Translations under genes and position numbers: made by a program
Notes under the pieces: model-generated
What the model was told of the DNA's origin: nothing
Databases searched by the model: none
The model's input: only the letters and a program-made list of their open reading frames with translations
Part shown: positions 1-7,956 of the stretch, one piece after another
Position numbering within the stretch: the first letter of the stretch is position 1
Layout: each line of letters begins with the position of its first letter
DNA from: Hungatella sp.
GTDB taxonomy: Bacteria > Bacillota > Clostridia > Lachnospirales > Lachnospiraceae
NCBI GenBank assembly: GCA_009712635.1
Contig: WASS01000002.1
Coordinates: forward strand, 248,001 to 312,000
Direction of reading: 5' to 3'
Length of the DNA: 64,000 nt

Positions 1-690
1 GTTCATGCATGGGCTGCTCAGACAAGAGGCGCTGCTTCCGAGCAGAAAAATGCACCATTTTATACCTTAATTCTTCCGGTAGTGCCGGTTGTATTAAAAA
101 TCTGGCTGGACTTCTCCGTTATCGGAGGTTTCGTTATTGCTGGTTTCCTTGCACTGTTCCTTTGCGGAAGAATGAAAGGAAGCTTCAAAGAGAATTGTCA
201 GCTTGTAAACAAGCTTTATTATGACGGTGTGGTTGATACCGCTCCGCTGGTAGGATTCCTTCTTACCCTTCCTATGTTTAACTCAGTTGCAGCACTTGCT
301 TCTCCTTACTTCAAGGTGATTCTTGGAAATGTAATGCCAAGAAGCGAGATCGTTGTTTGTATTGTATTCGCATTACTTCTTTGCATGGGTCTGTTCCGTG
401 GACCAATGACCTTAGTAGGCTGCGGCGCAGCAACACTTGGTGTGCTTTCCAATGTTGCATCTTTCTCAGTTCCATTCCTCTATGCGGTATTTGCAATTCC
501 GACTATTACTGTAAATATCGGAAGCTGTATTACTCAGTCATGGGTTGCATGGGGACTTGCTTATTCGAAGGTTGAATCACGAGACTTCTTAAAGCTTTCC
601 ATTCCCAATGCATATTTTGCCGGAGTGCTGCAGTATGTAGCTACATTCATTATGTTAGGTGGACTTGGCGCTGCATGGTTCCTGTCTTAA
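1..690 (+). CDS. Integral membrane transporter, C-terminal part (cut by window start)
   Basis: The reading frame is open from base 1 to the TAA at 690, so the gene begins before the window; an internal GTG at 82 is not needed as a start. About 229 residues are visible. They form at least five hydrophobic helices separated by short polar loops and end in a hydrophobic segment, as in a permease. One cytoplasmic-looking loop carries RMKGSFKENCQLVNKLYYDG. I cannot assign a transporter family from this part alone. It lies directly upstream of a hydantoinase/oxoprolinase-family gene in the same direction, so it may carry the substrate of that catabolic block, which is inference. A GC-rich hairpin follows its stop codon. 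Confidence 0.75.
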   Translation, partial: VHAWAAQTRGAASEQKNAPFYTLILPVVPVVLKIWLDFSVIGGFVIAGFLALFLCGRMKGSFKENCQLVNKLYYDGVVDTAPLVGFLLTLPMFNSVAALASPYFKVILGNVMPRSEIVVCIVFALLLCMGLFRGPMTLVGCGAATLGVLSNVASFSVPFLYAVFAIPTITVNIGSCITQSWVAWGLAYSKVESRDFLKLSIPNAYFAGVLQYVATFIMLGGLGAAWFLS

Positions 691-742
691 TAACAGTCTC
701 GGACAAGGAGACGAACTCTCAAAACCCCAAAAGATAACCCCT

Positions 743-775
743 GTCCGGGCGCGCCCCCTGCGCACCCGGACGCTT
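743..775 (+). terminator. GC-rich hairpin after the permease
   Basis: GTCCGGG (743-749) pairs with CCCGGAC (765-771), and an inner GCG/CGC pair extends the stem. The T-tract is short (gctttt), so termination may be partial and allow read-through into the next gene. Confidence 0.5.
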
Positions 776-804
776 TTCAACAATTAGTAATTGAGGAGCA
801 GTAC

Positions 805-873
805 ATGAAAATCTTGTTAGTAAAATTTGACTTATCTATCTGGAAAGGAATGGAATACAATGGCAGAGCGTGA
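805..873 (+). CDS. Possible 22-residue leader peptide overlapping the next gene
   Basis: An ATG at 805 sits 6 bases after a good GAGGAG ribosome-binding site (793-798). It opens a 22-codon frame (MKILLVKFDLSIWKGMEYNG then RA) that stops with TGA at 873, beyond the start of the next gene at 860. The overlap is in a different frame, so it could couple translation of the downstream hydantoinase-family gene. It may instead be a chance frame near a relocated start; there is no homology evidence. Confidence 0.3.
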   Translation: MKILLVKFDLSIWKGMEYNGRA

Positions 874-2998
874 ACACAGAGCAGTCCGAATGGGCATCGA
901 CGTAGGCGGAACTTATACCAAATGCGTAGCCATGGACAATGAAACCCATGAAATTATTGGGAAAAATGAAGTGAAGACCACACATGATGATAAAGATGGC
1001 GTTGCTGCCGGTGTTGTACAGAGTTTTAGAAACTGTATGCGTGAAAGTAATATTTCACCGGAAGATGTAGTTTTCGTAGCCCATTCAACCACTCAGGCGA
1101 CCAATGCTTTTATTGAAGGTGACGTTGCTACGGTCGGTGTGGTAGGCGTTGCCGGAGGTGGTCTGGAAGGATTTCTGGCAAAACGTCAGCTGGCGCTGAA
1201 AGATATTGTGCTGGATGAAAAAGTAGGACGTATGATCAAGGTTTACAATACGTTTATTAAGAAGAAAATGCTGACTGAGGATGTCATTAATCAGAACATC
1301 AGCGAACTCCTGGACCAGGGAGCCAAGGTAGTAGTGGCTTCTATGGCATTTGGTGTAGACAGCATGGATGAGGAGCTTCGCATCCACGACTGTGCAAAGA
1401 AGAAAAATGTGCCGGTAACAATGGCTTCTGATATTACAAAATTGTATGGTCTGACCCGCCGTACCCGTACGGCTGCAATTAATGCATCCATACTTCCAAA
1501 GATGATGTCTACCGCAAATGCTACAGAAAGTTCGGTTCGTGCGGCAGGAATAACAGTTCCGTTAATGATCATGAGAGGTGACGGCGGCGTTATGGAAATC
1601 AATGAGATGCGGAAACGTCCCATTCTTACCGCTCTTTCCGGCCCGGCTGCCTCTGTTATGGGATCTTTGATGTATCTTCGTGCTTCCAATGCCATCTACT
1701 TCGAGGTAGGAGGAACCACTACCAACATCGGTGTAATTAAGAACGGCAGACCAGGAGTGGATTATGCGAAAATCGGTGGTCATGATACGTACATTAACTC
1801 CCTGGACGTAAGAATTTTAGGCTGTGCAGGCGGATCCATGGTTCGTATCGGTGACAAGGCTGTTGTGGACGTAGGTCCTCGTTCTGCTCATATTGCAGGC
1901 TGCGAGTATGCATGCTTTTTACCAGAAGAAGAAATTGAAGATCCACAGATTGAACTGGTAAGCCCAAAGCCGGGAGATCCAGCTGACTATGTAACTCTTC
2001 GTTTAAAGAATGGAAAGAAAATCTGTTTCACAAACACAGATGCAGCCAATGTTCTTGGACTGATTGACGAGAAGTATTTTGCACACGGCAATGCGGCATC
2101 TGCCCGTAAGGCGATGAAGCCGGTGGCGGACAAACTTGGCATTACAGTAGAAGAGCTTGCGACTCAGATTCTGGATAAGGATTACGAAAAGGTAAGTGCC
2201 TGCATCAACGCTCTGGCAGATAAATATAAACTGGATCATGACAGCATGAGACTGGTTGGCTGTGGCGGCGGAGCTGCTTCCTTAGTACCTTACTGCGCAG
2301 AAAAGATGGGACTTCAGTACAGCATTCCGGAGAATGCGGAAGTAATTTCCTCCATTGGTGTGGCATTATCCATGGTTCGTGATGTGGTAGAACGTGTGAT
2401 TCCAAATCCAAGCCAGGAAGACATCAGGGATTTAAAGAAAGAAGCGGCAGACCTTGCAGTAAGCTCCGGTGCTTCTCCAGATACAGTGGAAATTCATATT
2501 GAAATTGACAATCAGACCGGTAAAGTTACTGCCATTGCTACCGGTTCCACAGAAGTTAAAACAACCGATCTGTTAAAAGAATGCGACGAAGCAGAAGCCC
2601 GCAAACTGGCAGAGGAAGATTTCGGTCCAAAAGTTACCGATATCAGACTGGCAGATAAGACTGATAAATTCTTTGTATACCAGGGCAGCAGAGAAGGAAA
2701 ATCACCTCTTAGAATCGTGGATAAGAAAGGTTTTATCAAAGTACAGTGTTCCGATGGTGTGGTTGAGAAATGCCATATTAAGAATTATGAGGAAACCGTT
2801 GAAAAAATCTGGAATGAGAATGCCGTCTTTAAAACAGATACCGTACTGCGCCCGGACTTTTATGTCTGCGTAGGACCAAGAGTCAGTGATTACAGCGCTG
2901 TGGATTTAGAACAGGTTATGCTGTTAATGAGTCTGGATCTGGGTGATCGGGAGCCGGAAGAGGAAGTCCTGATTATCGCATCCGTTAGAGAAAGTTAA
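860..2998 (+). CDS. Hydantoinase/oxoprolinase-family protein (HyuA-like)
   Basis: A protein of about 712 residues with the N-terminal acetate-kinase-like fold of the HyuA/oxoprolinase family: GIDVGGTYTKCVAMD near residue 12, a second phosphate-binding segment around FEVGGTTTNIG, and LVGCGGGAASLVP further on. Members use ATP to open hydantoins or oxoproline, or act with partners in acetone or acetophenone carboxylation. No HyuB partner is visible, so the substrate is unknown. I chose ATG 860, preceded by GGAAAGGAA, over an in-frame TTG at 827 because the conserved domain begins soon after 860. The next gene starts 5 bases after the stop, suggesting co-transcription. Confidence 0.8.
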   Translation: MAEREHRAVRMGIDVGGTYTKCVAMDNETHEIIGKNEVKTTHDDKDGVAAGVVQSFRNCMRESNISPEDVVFVAHSTTQATNAFIEGDVATVGVVGVAGGGLEGFLAKRQLALKDIVLDEKVGRMIKVYNTFIKKKMLTEDVINQNISELLDQGAKVVVASMAFGVDSMDEELRIHDCAKKKNVPVTMASDITKLYGLTRRTRTAAINASILPKMMSTANATESSVRAAGITVPLMIMRGDGGVMEINEMRKRPILTALSGPAASVMGSLMYLRASNAIYFEVGGTTTNIGVIKNGRPGVDYAKIGGHDTYINSLDVRILGCAGGSMVRIGDKAVVDVGPRSAHIAGCEYACFLPEEEIEDPQIELVSPKPGDPADYVTLRLKNGKKICFTNTDAANVLGLIDEKYFAHGNAASARKAMKPVADKLGITVEELATQILDKDYEKVSACINALADKYKLDHDSMRLVGCGGGAASLVPYCAEKMGLQYSIPENAEVISSIGVALSMVRDVVERVIPNPSQEDIRDLKKEAADLAVSSGASPDTVEIHIEIDNQTGKVTAIATGSTEVKTTDLLKECDEAEARKLAEEDFGPKVTDIRLADKTDKFFVYQGSREGKSPLRIVDKKGFIKVQCSDGVVEKCHIKNYEETVEKIWNENAVFKTDTVLRPDFYVCVGPRVSDYSAVDLEQVMLLMSLDLGDREPEEEVLIIASVRES

Positions 2999-3003
2999 AA
3001 ATT

Positions 3004-3816
3004 ATGACAAAAGAAGAATTCAGGGAAGCCTTAAAACCCATAGGGGCGGGGCTTTTAGGCAGACCAAGCCAGCAAAGATATGAACGCCCCCATTTCCCAA
3101 TCCGCCCCATCGGGGATATGCTTTCTGACCTGGCTGAAATAGAGCCATGGGAATGGTATGGCTATGCATTTTCCAGAGAGCCCCTGAACGGAAAGTTTCA
3201 TGATGACCAGCGCAGGGAATGGATGGAAAAAAGCCTTGCATGCGGAAAAGAGTATGCCGGTATTGTATGTAGAGAATACGGAACCCAGGATCCTGAGGAA
3301 CTGGCAAAAGCCATGGGAATGAACGTTTCTTATCCGGAGTTTCCGGAAAAGACGGACCGTGTGCTGTTTGCAGAATTCCGGGTACCTGATAAGATCTGTA
3401 TTTATATGGATGCAGTCAACAAAGCTGCCAGACTGTTTTTGAAACCGGAGGTAACTCAGGTTCTGACAGAAGGGCTTGATGTAAGCAGACTTTTATTGGC
3501 TCACGAACTCTTTCATTTTGTAGAAGAACGATATAAGCATGAAATTTTCACAAAGACGGAGAAGATAAGACTTTGGTCTCTGGGTTTCATTCATAACGAT
3601 TCCAATGTAATTGCGTTTAGTGAGATTGCAGCAATGGGATTTGCCCAGGAAATTATGAAGATCGGTTATTCTCCCTATCTGATGGATGTGTTTCTGGTCT
3701 ACGGCTATTCTCCGGAAGAAGCAAGCGGATTGTATGAAGAGATGATGCAGGCTGCAAAGAGAGTACCCAGACCGGCTTCGCAGGAATCTTCAGTAGGTGA
3801 AGAAACGACAGTATAA
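3004..3816 (+). CDS. HExxH (zincin-like) protein of unknown function
   Basis: 270 residues, not recognised as a named family. The clearest motif is AHELFHFVEERY near residue 168, a zinc-binding HExxH helix. A downstream helix with FSEIAAMGFAQEI could give the third (Glu) ligand of a gluzincin. There is no signal peptide or membrane segment, so it should be cytoplasmic. It follows the HyuA-like gene by 5 bases and precedes the Ldh2-family gene by 26, so it sits inside a metabolic operon where a peptidase is unexpected. It may process or cap an enzyme of the pathway, or may bind metal without being a peptidase; neither is shown. Confidence 0.7.
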   Translation: MTKEEFREALKPIGAGLLGRPSQQRYERPHFPIRPIGDMLSDLAEIEPWEWYGYAFSREPLNGKFHDDQRREWMEKSLACGKEYAGIVCREYGTQDPEELAKAMGMNVSYPEFPEKTDRVLFAEFRVPDKICIYMDAVNKAARLFLKPEVTQVLTEGLDVSRLLLAHELFHFVEERYKHEIFTKTEKIRLWSLGFIHNDSNVIAFSEIAAMGFAQEIMKIGYSPYLMDVFLVYGYSPEEASGLYEEMMQAAKRVPRPASQESSVGEETTV

Positions 3817-3842
3817 ATAAAGGCAGGAGAAAAGGAGAAGAT

Positions 3843-4892
3843 ATGAGTATAAAAGTTCCTTATGAAAAAGTAAAAGAAACCGTAGAGAAAGCGCTTCTGC
3901 AAGCTGGACTTTCCAAAGAAAAGGCGGAAATCTGTGCAGAAATTCATGCCCAGTCCAGTGCAGACGGTGTGGAAAGTCACGGTTTAAACCGTGTTCCACG
4001 TTTTGTGGAGTATGTATCAGGCGGCCTGGTAGATCCGGAAGGTGAGCCGGAATTAATCGGTGGTAAGGGTGCAGTAGAAAATTATGACGGACATCTGGGA
4101 ATTGGGATCACCAATGCTCTTTTCTGTGCAGACCGTGCCATGGAGCTTGCCAAAGTTCACGGAATCGGCTGTGTTGCATTAAAAAACACCACTCACTGGA
4201 TGCGTGGCGGCACTTATGCATGGAGAATGGCAGAAGCAGGATTTATGGGAATGAGCTGGATTAATACGGAAAGCTGTATGCCGCTTTGGGGAAGCGATGA
4301 ACCGGGCGTAGGAAACAATCCGTTCTGTATTGCCGTTCCAAGAGAAGACGGCCCCATCGTACTTGATATGGCAATGAGCCAGTATGCTTACGGAAAGCTT
4401 GGAGTTTACCGTCTGGCAGGCAAAAAGCTTCCGTTCCCAGGCGGCTTTGATAAGGAAGGCAATTTAACCGATGATCCGGGAGCAATTGAGGAAAGCAAAC
4501 GAATTCTTCCTACCGGTTACTGGAAGGGAAGTTCCATGGCGATTGCACTTGATCTGGCGGCTGCTCTTATGGCTAACGGAAAAAGCGGTCTGAATCTGGA
4601 TGAAGAAGGAAGAGGAAGCTGTACCGGATGCTGTCAGATCTTCATTGCCTATGATCCTTATCTGTTTGGCACCAGGGAAGAAATTCAGGAAATGTTAAAC
4701 AAGAGAGTAGCAGCTGCAGATGCCAGCCACCCGGAAAAAGAAGGCGGCAAAGTTACCTGTCCAGGCGAGCGTACCATAGAAACAAGAAAGCAAAGTATGG
4801 AAAACGGAGTCAATGTGGATGAACTGATCTGGAATCAGATCGTTGCCATCTCTGAGGGAAACTTAGAAACAAAAGATATTGCAAGCAAATAA
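3843..4892 (+). CDS. Ldh2/YiaK-family NAD(P)H-dependent 2-oxoacid reductase
   Basis: 349 residues of the malate/L-lactate/ureidoglycolate dehydrogenase (Ldh2) family, whose members reduce 2-oxo acids with NAD(P)H. Family features include SSADGVESHGLNRVPRF near residue 40, containing the conserved SHG-x-x-R; VALKNTTHWMRGGTYAWRMA; and GNNPFCIAVP followed by VLDMAMSQYAYGKL. Length is normal. The start has a strong site (AAAGGAG). A YiaL-type gene follows directly. In E. coli the same pair, yiaK-yiaL, handles 2,3-diketo-L-gulonate, so a sugar-acid-like substrate is a reasonable guess. Malate, lactate or ureidoglycolate remain possible. Confidence 0.85.
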   Translation: MSIKVPYEKVKETVEKALLQAGLSKEKAEICAEIHAQSSADGVESHGLNRVPRFVEYVSGGLVDPEGEPELIGGKGAVENYDGHLGIGITNALFCADRAMELAKVHGIGCVALKNTTHWMRGGTYAWRMAEAGFMGMSWINTESCMPLWGSDEPGVGNNPFCIAVPREDGPIVLDMAMSQYAYGKLGVYRLAGKKLPFPGGFDKEGNLTDDPGAIEESKRILPTGYWKGSSMAIALDLAAALMANGKSGLNLDEEGRGSCTGCCQIFIAYDPYLFGTREEIQEMLNKRVAAADASHPEKEGGKVTCPGERTIETRKQSMENGVNVDELIWNQIVAISEGNLETKDIASK

Positions 4893-4927
4893 AACACAGC
4901 CTTGTTAAGCGGAAAGAGGAGAAGATT

Positions 4928-5380
4928 ATGCTGTTTTCTAATATCACAGTTGCAGAGAAATATAATTATCTGGAAGAAAAATTTACAAAGGCCTATGAAT
5001 GGCTGAGATCAACGGACATCGCATCCCTTCAGCCGGGTAGCTATCCAATCGCTGGCGACCAGGTTGTAGCAAATGTTCAGGAGTACACCACAATTTCTCC
5101 AGATGAGGCTTCATTTGAAACTCATGAAAAGTTCTTCGATATCCAGTACGTAGTTTCCGGCAGGGAGCAGTTTGGTGTCTGCAAACGGGAAGGACTCACT
5201 GTTAAGGAACGCCGGGAAGAGAACGACTTAATCTTTTATGAAGAACCGGGACTGAGCGGCAGTGTACTTCTGGAAGAGGGAGATTTAATCATCGTAGCAC
5301 CTGAGGATGCTCATAAGCCCCGCTGCGTGGCAGGAGTTCCCTGCCAGGTCAAAAAAGTTGTAGTAAAGGTGGCTTTGTAG
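4928..5380 (+). CDS. YhcH/YjgK/YiaL-family protein (DUF386)
   Basis: 150 residues with the family landmarks: SYPIAGDQVVANVQEY, then FETHEKFFDIQYVVSGRE, then FYEEPG, and finally DLIIVAPEDAHKPRC. This is a small cupin-like metal-binding barrel, and members cluster with sugar-acid and sialic-acid genes. The exact reaction is not settled for most members. The GAGGAGA site fixes ATG 4928. It ends 13 bases before the 3' end of the convergent GntR gene. A second family member lies at 10759-11274 on the other strand. Confidence 0.85.
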   Translation: MLFSNITVAEKYNYLEEKFTKAYEWLRSTDIASLQPGSYPIAGDQVVANVQEYTTISPDEASFETHEKFFDIQYVVSGREQFGVCKREGLTVKERREENDLIFYEEPGLSGSVLLEEGDLIIVAPEDAHKPRCVAGVPCQVKKVVVKVAL

Positions 5381-5393
5381 CAGCTGGCTTTTA

Positions 5394-6041
5394 TCAGATT
5401 AAATTCATGCCAAGAGGCATCATTAAATGAGCAATCAGAACCTGATAAGCCTGGTCGGTATTTCCGTCCTTCAATTGCTGATAAAAATTTTCGTGCTCCT
5501 CTAACGTGGCCTGTGTCCGTCCTGAAACAGTAAGGGCATTGGCTGTGGTCAGATGGATCATATAAAGGAGGCGCTGGAATAAGTGGTCAAATTCACTGTT
5601 TCTGGCGAAATGGACCAGAAGCATATGAAATTTATGGTCCTCCTCCGTAAATGAGGCTGGGAAGTTGTCTGAAGTCAGTGCGGCCTTTTGTCTTTTAAGA
5701 GAATCTTCCATATCCTTAAGAAGAGTTGTAAACCGTTGGTCTCCTCTTAAAGAAGCAGCGAGATGAACGCAGAAACCTTCAATGGCACAGCGGACTTCGA
5801 TGGATTCCCGCATGGTTTCTTTATCAAGACGGCGGATCTTAAATCCACGGCTGGGAATGATGGTGATGTAGCCATCCTGAGAAAGGCACTGGAGAGCTTC
5901 CCGAAGGGGAGTCCGTGAAATTCCAAGTTCTTTTGCAAGTCTGGTCTCTGAATATAAAACATCGGAGTCCAGTGATTTGGATAAAATCTGTTCTTTGATG
6001 GTATTATAAGCCTGTGACTGCAGGGAACCGCTATCGTACAT
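5394..6041 (-). CDS. GntR-family regulator (FadR/FCD subfamily)
   Basis: 215 residues. The N-terminal winged helix covers roughly residues 8-72, with the GntR signature ETRLAKELGISRTPLREALQ. An all-helical FCD-type effector domain follows (RCAIEGFCVHLAASL, then DHKFHMLLVHFARNSEFD). Such regulators usually bind a carboxylic-acid effector through a metal site. It is divergent from the cyclase gene at 6186, and the shared region holds back-to-back promoters and a repeated CCGGTATA element, the likely operator. It probably represses itself and the 6186 operon. Confidence 0.88.
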   Translation of the reverse strand: MYDSGSLQSQAYNTIKEQILSKSLDSDVLYSETRLAKELGISRTPLREALQCLSQDGYITIIPSRGFKIRRLDKETMRESIEVRCAIEGFCVHLAASLRGDQRFTTLLKDMEDSLKRQKAALTSDNFPASFTEEDHKFHMLLVHFARNSEFDHLFQRLLYMIHLTTANALTVSGRTQATLEEHENFYQQLKDGNTDQAYQVLIAHLMMPLGMNLI

Positions 6042-6066
6042 GAAAAACTCCTTTCATGGGTTTTAG

Positions 6067-6138
6067 CCTATCATACCCTAGAAAATTTCACAAGTCAACA
6101 AAAAATGATTGACCGGTATACCGGTATACAGGTATAAT
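6067..6138. promoter_or_regulatory. Divergent promoters with triple 8-bp repeat operator (gntR / cyclase)
   Basis: Plus strand: TTGACC (6109-6114), 18-bp spacer, TATAAT (6133-6138). Minus strand: TTGACT (AGTCAA at 6093-6098), 17-bp spacer, TATGAT (ATCATA at 6070-6075). The plus-strand spacer and -10 region hold three tandem units, CCGGTATA, CCGGTATA and CAGGTATA (6113-6136). Their junctions create palindromes CCGGTATACCGG (6113-6124) and TATACCGGTATA (6117-6128). A GntR dimer bound here would block the plus-strand promoter. The promoters are seen; the operator role is inferred. Confidence 0.7.
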
Positions 6139-6185
6139 AGTAGCAGTAAGAAAAATAATATTTTATCTCGCAGGAGGAAAATCAA

Positions 6186-6875
6186 ATGAGCGTATCACAA
6201 TTAGGAAATGGTTTAAGAGTAATTGATTTAACAAAGCAGCTGGATCCGGCTACCGAATCAAGACGGTGTCATTTATTCCGTTTTAACACAGGCGGCCCAA
6301 TTCCGGATTTCCATACCATTATGGATTTAACCAGCCATTTAGGAACTCATGTAGAATGTCCGTATCATCACAACGATAACTGGACTGATGTTCAGGGGCT
6401 TCCAATCAGCACATTTATGGGACGTGCTATTTACGTAAGCATTACCCATATGGAGCCTAACGGCAAAATTAAGGCTGAAGATTTAGAAAAAGCCTGCGGC
6501 GACCGGATTAAAGAAGGCGATATCGTAATTCTGGATTCCCAGTATAAGCTGCCTCCATTTACTCCCGCTTCCAACACAGAGGAAGATAAGAGACTTTTTA
6601 TCTGCCGTGAAACAGCTGAGTGGCTGAAAGAGAAGAAAGTGAAATGTGTAGGATTCGGCGATGGTGTTTCCATCGAAAGCAACAACACTGATGTTTCAGC
6701 ATTCCATGATGTTTTAATGGAGGTTGATGTGGTGTTCTTAGAAGTGCTTAAGAATTTAGAGGAGCTGACAACCGACACCTTCTTCATGTCCTATACACCA
6801 ATCCCGATCAAAGGTCTTGATTCCTGCCCGATTCGTGCTTATGCCATTGAGGGTATTGCAGAGTTTTCCAGATAA
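6186..6875 (+). CDS. Cyclase-family metal hydrolase (kynurenine-formamidase-like)
   Basis: 229 residues of the cyclase/KynB superfamily of metal-dependent hydrolases. The signature HxGTHxDxPxH appears as HLGTHVECPYHHND near residue 55, with Glu replacing the usual Asp. Later DGVSIESNNTD and the C-terminal SCPIRAYAIEG also fit. Members hydrolyse N-formylkynurenine or other amides and lactones; no kynurenine-pathway gene is nearby. It is first in an operon controlled by the divergent GntR regulator. The site AGGAGGA lies just before ATG 6186. Confidence 0.82.
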   Translation: MSVSQLGNGLRVIDLTKQLDPATESRRCHLFRFNTGGPIPDFHTIMDLTSHLGTHVECPYHHNDNWTDVQGLPISTFMGRAIYVSITHMEPNGKIKAEDLEKACGDRIKEGDIVILDSQYKLPPFTPASNTEEDKRLFICRETAEWLKEKKVKCVGFGDGVSIESNNTDVSAFHDVLMEVDVVFLEVLKNLEELTTDTFFMSYTPIPIKGLDSCPIRAYAIEGIAEFSR

Positions 6876-6891
6876 CGGAAGGTGAATGGTT

Positions 6892-7806
6892 ATGAAAATT
6901 GCAGTAATCGGGGCTGGAGCCATGGGTTCCATCTATGGCGGTCATCTGTCCCAAAAGCATGAAGTTTATCTGATCGATACTTCCCCTGCCATCGTAGAAC
7001 ATATCCAGAAGGAAGGAATCAGACTTCAGGAAAATGGGGAAGAAAACGTATACCAGCCCAATGCAGTTACTTCTGCAGAAGGCCTTCCAGTCATGGACCT
7101 GGTACTTCTTTTTGTGAAATCTCTGTACTCCAGGGATGCACTTGTTTCAGGTAAGAACCTGATCGGGAAAGATACCTATTTAATGACGCTGCAAAATGGC
7201 TCCGGTCATGAAGATATTCTGGAAGAATTTGCTCCCACGGATCACATTATTATTGGCACAACAGAAGACAACGGAGCAGTTCTGGGTCCCGGATTTATCA
7301 GGAGAGGCGGAACGGGAAATACCAATGTGGGAATGCTCACAGAAGATAGTCATGGATTTCTTCCCTGGTTAAAAGAGGAATTTGAATGCTGTGGTTTTTC
7401 CGTTAAGATTCATTCCAATATTCAGCAGCTGATCTGGAATAAACTGTTTACCAATGTTTCCTTAAGTGCGGTAACCGGCATTTTGCAGGTAGACATGGGA
7501 TACATTGCTGCCAATGACCATGCCTGGAATATGACAGTCCGGCTGATCCGCGAAGCAGTGGCTGTGGCTCATGGTCTGGGTCTGGAAGCAGATGCAGAAG
7601 AAATTATAGAAAAAGTAAAAAAGACATCAGAAATGTCACCAAATGGATGTACCTCAATTCGTGCTGATATACAGAATGGACGGAAAACTGAGGTGGATAT
7701 GATCAGCGGCTCCGTCGTAAGAGCAGCTGGTAAATGCGGGATACCTGTTCCGACCCACGAGTTTGTAGTGGAAATGGTACATGCTTTGGAAGGAAAACAA
7801 CGGTAA
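6892..7806 (+). CDS. 2-dehydropantoate 2-reductase-like oxidoreductase (PanE/ApbA family)
   Basis: About 304 residues. The N-terminal Rossmann fold starts with IAVIGAGAMGSIYGGHL, and the C-terminal helical domain carries the catalytic-lysine segment WNKLFTNVSLSAVTGI. These enzymes reduce 2-oxo acids with NADPH. Because it lies in a catabolic operon and not with panBC, it may act on another 2-oxo acid. Starts at 6886 and 6892 both exist; 6892 is preferred because it stands 9 bases from GGAAGG. A hairpin terminator follows 18 bases after the stop. Confidence 0.82.
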   Translation: MKIAVIGAGAMGSIYGGHLSQKHEVYLIDTSPAIVEHIQKEGIRLQENGEENVYQPNAVTSAEGLPVMDLVLLFVKSLYSRDALVSGKNLIGKDTYLMTLQNGSGHEDILEEFAPTDHIIIGTTEDNGAVLGPGFIRRGGTGNTNVGMLTEDSHGFLPWLKEEFECCGFSVKIHSNIQQLIWNKLFTNVSLSAVTGILQVDMGYIAANDHAWNMTVRLIREAVAVAHGLGLEADAEEIIEKVKKTSEMSPNGCTSIRADIQNGRKTEVDMISGSVVRAAGKCGIPVPTHEFVVEMVHALEGKQR

Positions 7807-7824
7807 TTTTCTCAAGAGAAGGGA

Positions 7825-7891
7825 GGGTGTCCCAAAGAGTCAGTGTGAATGAATACAGCATGCTATCTGCTTTTTGAGACACCCGTTTTTT
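7825..7891 (+). terminator. Long hairpin with T-tract, between PanE-like and DapA-like genes
   Basis: GGGTGTC (7825-7831) pairs with GACACCC (7878-7884). The stem is extended imperfectly by the CCAAAGAG and CTTTTTGA arms and followed by gtttttta. It lies within a run of same-direction genes, so it may set the ratio between the upstream and downstream parts. Confidence 0.65.
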
Positions 7892-7956
7892 ATTGCATTC
7901 CGGAATCAGACCGGGACAATATGGGGTTCATTTAAATGTCAGGGGGACATACTAAC

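Noticed and set aside
1291-1695. Minus-strand open frame of 134 codons within the HyuA-like gene
   Set aside because: Composition shadow of a coding strand with no recognisable domain; the plus-strand gene is clear.
6113-6136. Short CRISPR-like array
   Set aside because: Units are contiguous 8-mers without spacers and sit inside a promoter.
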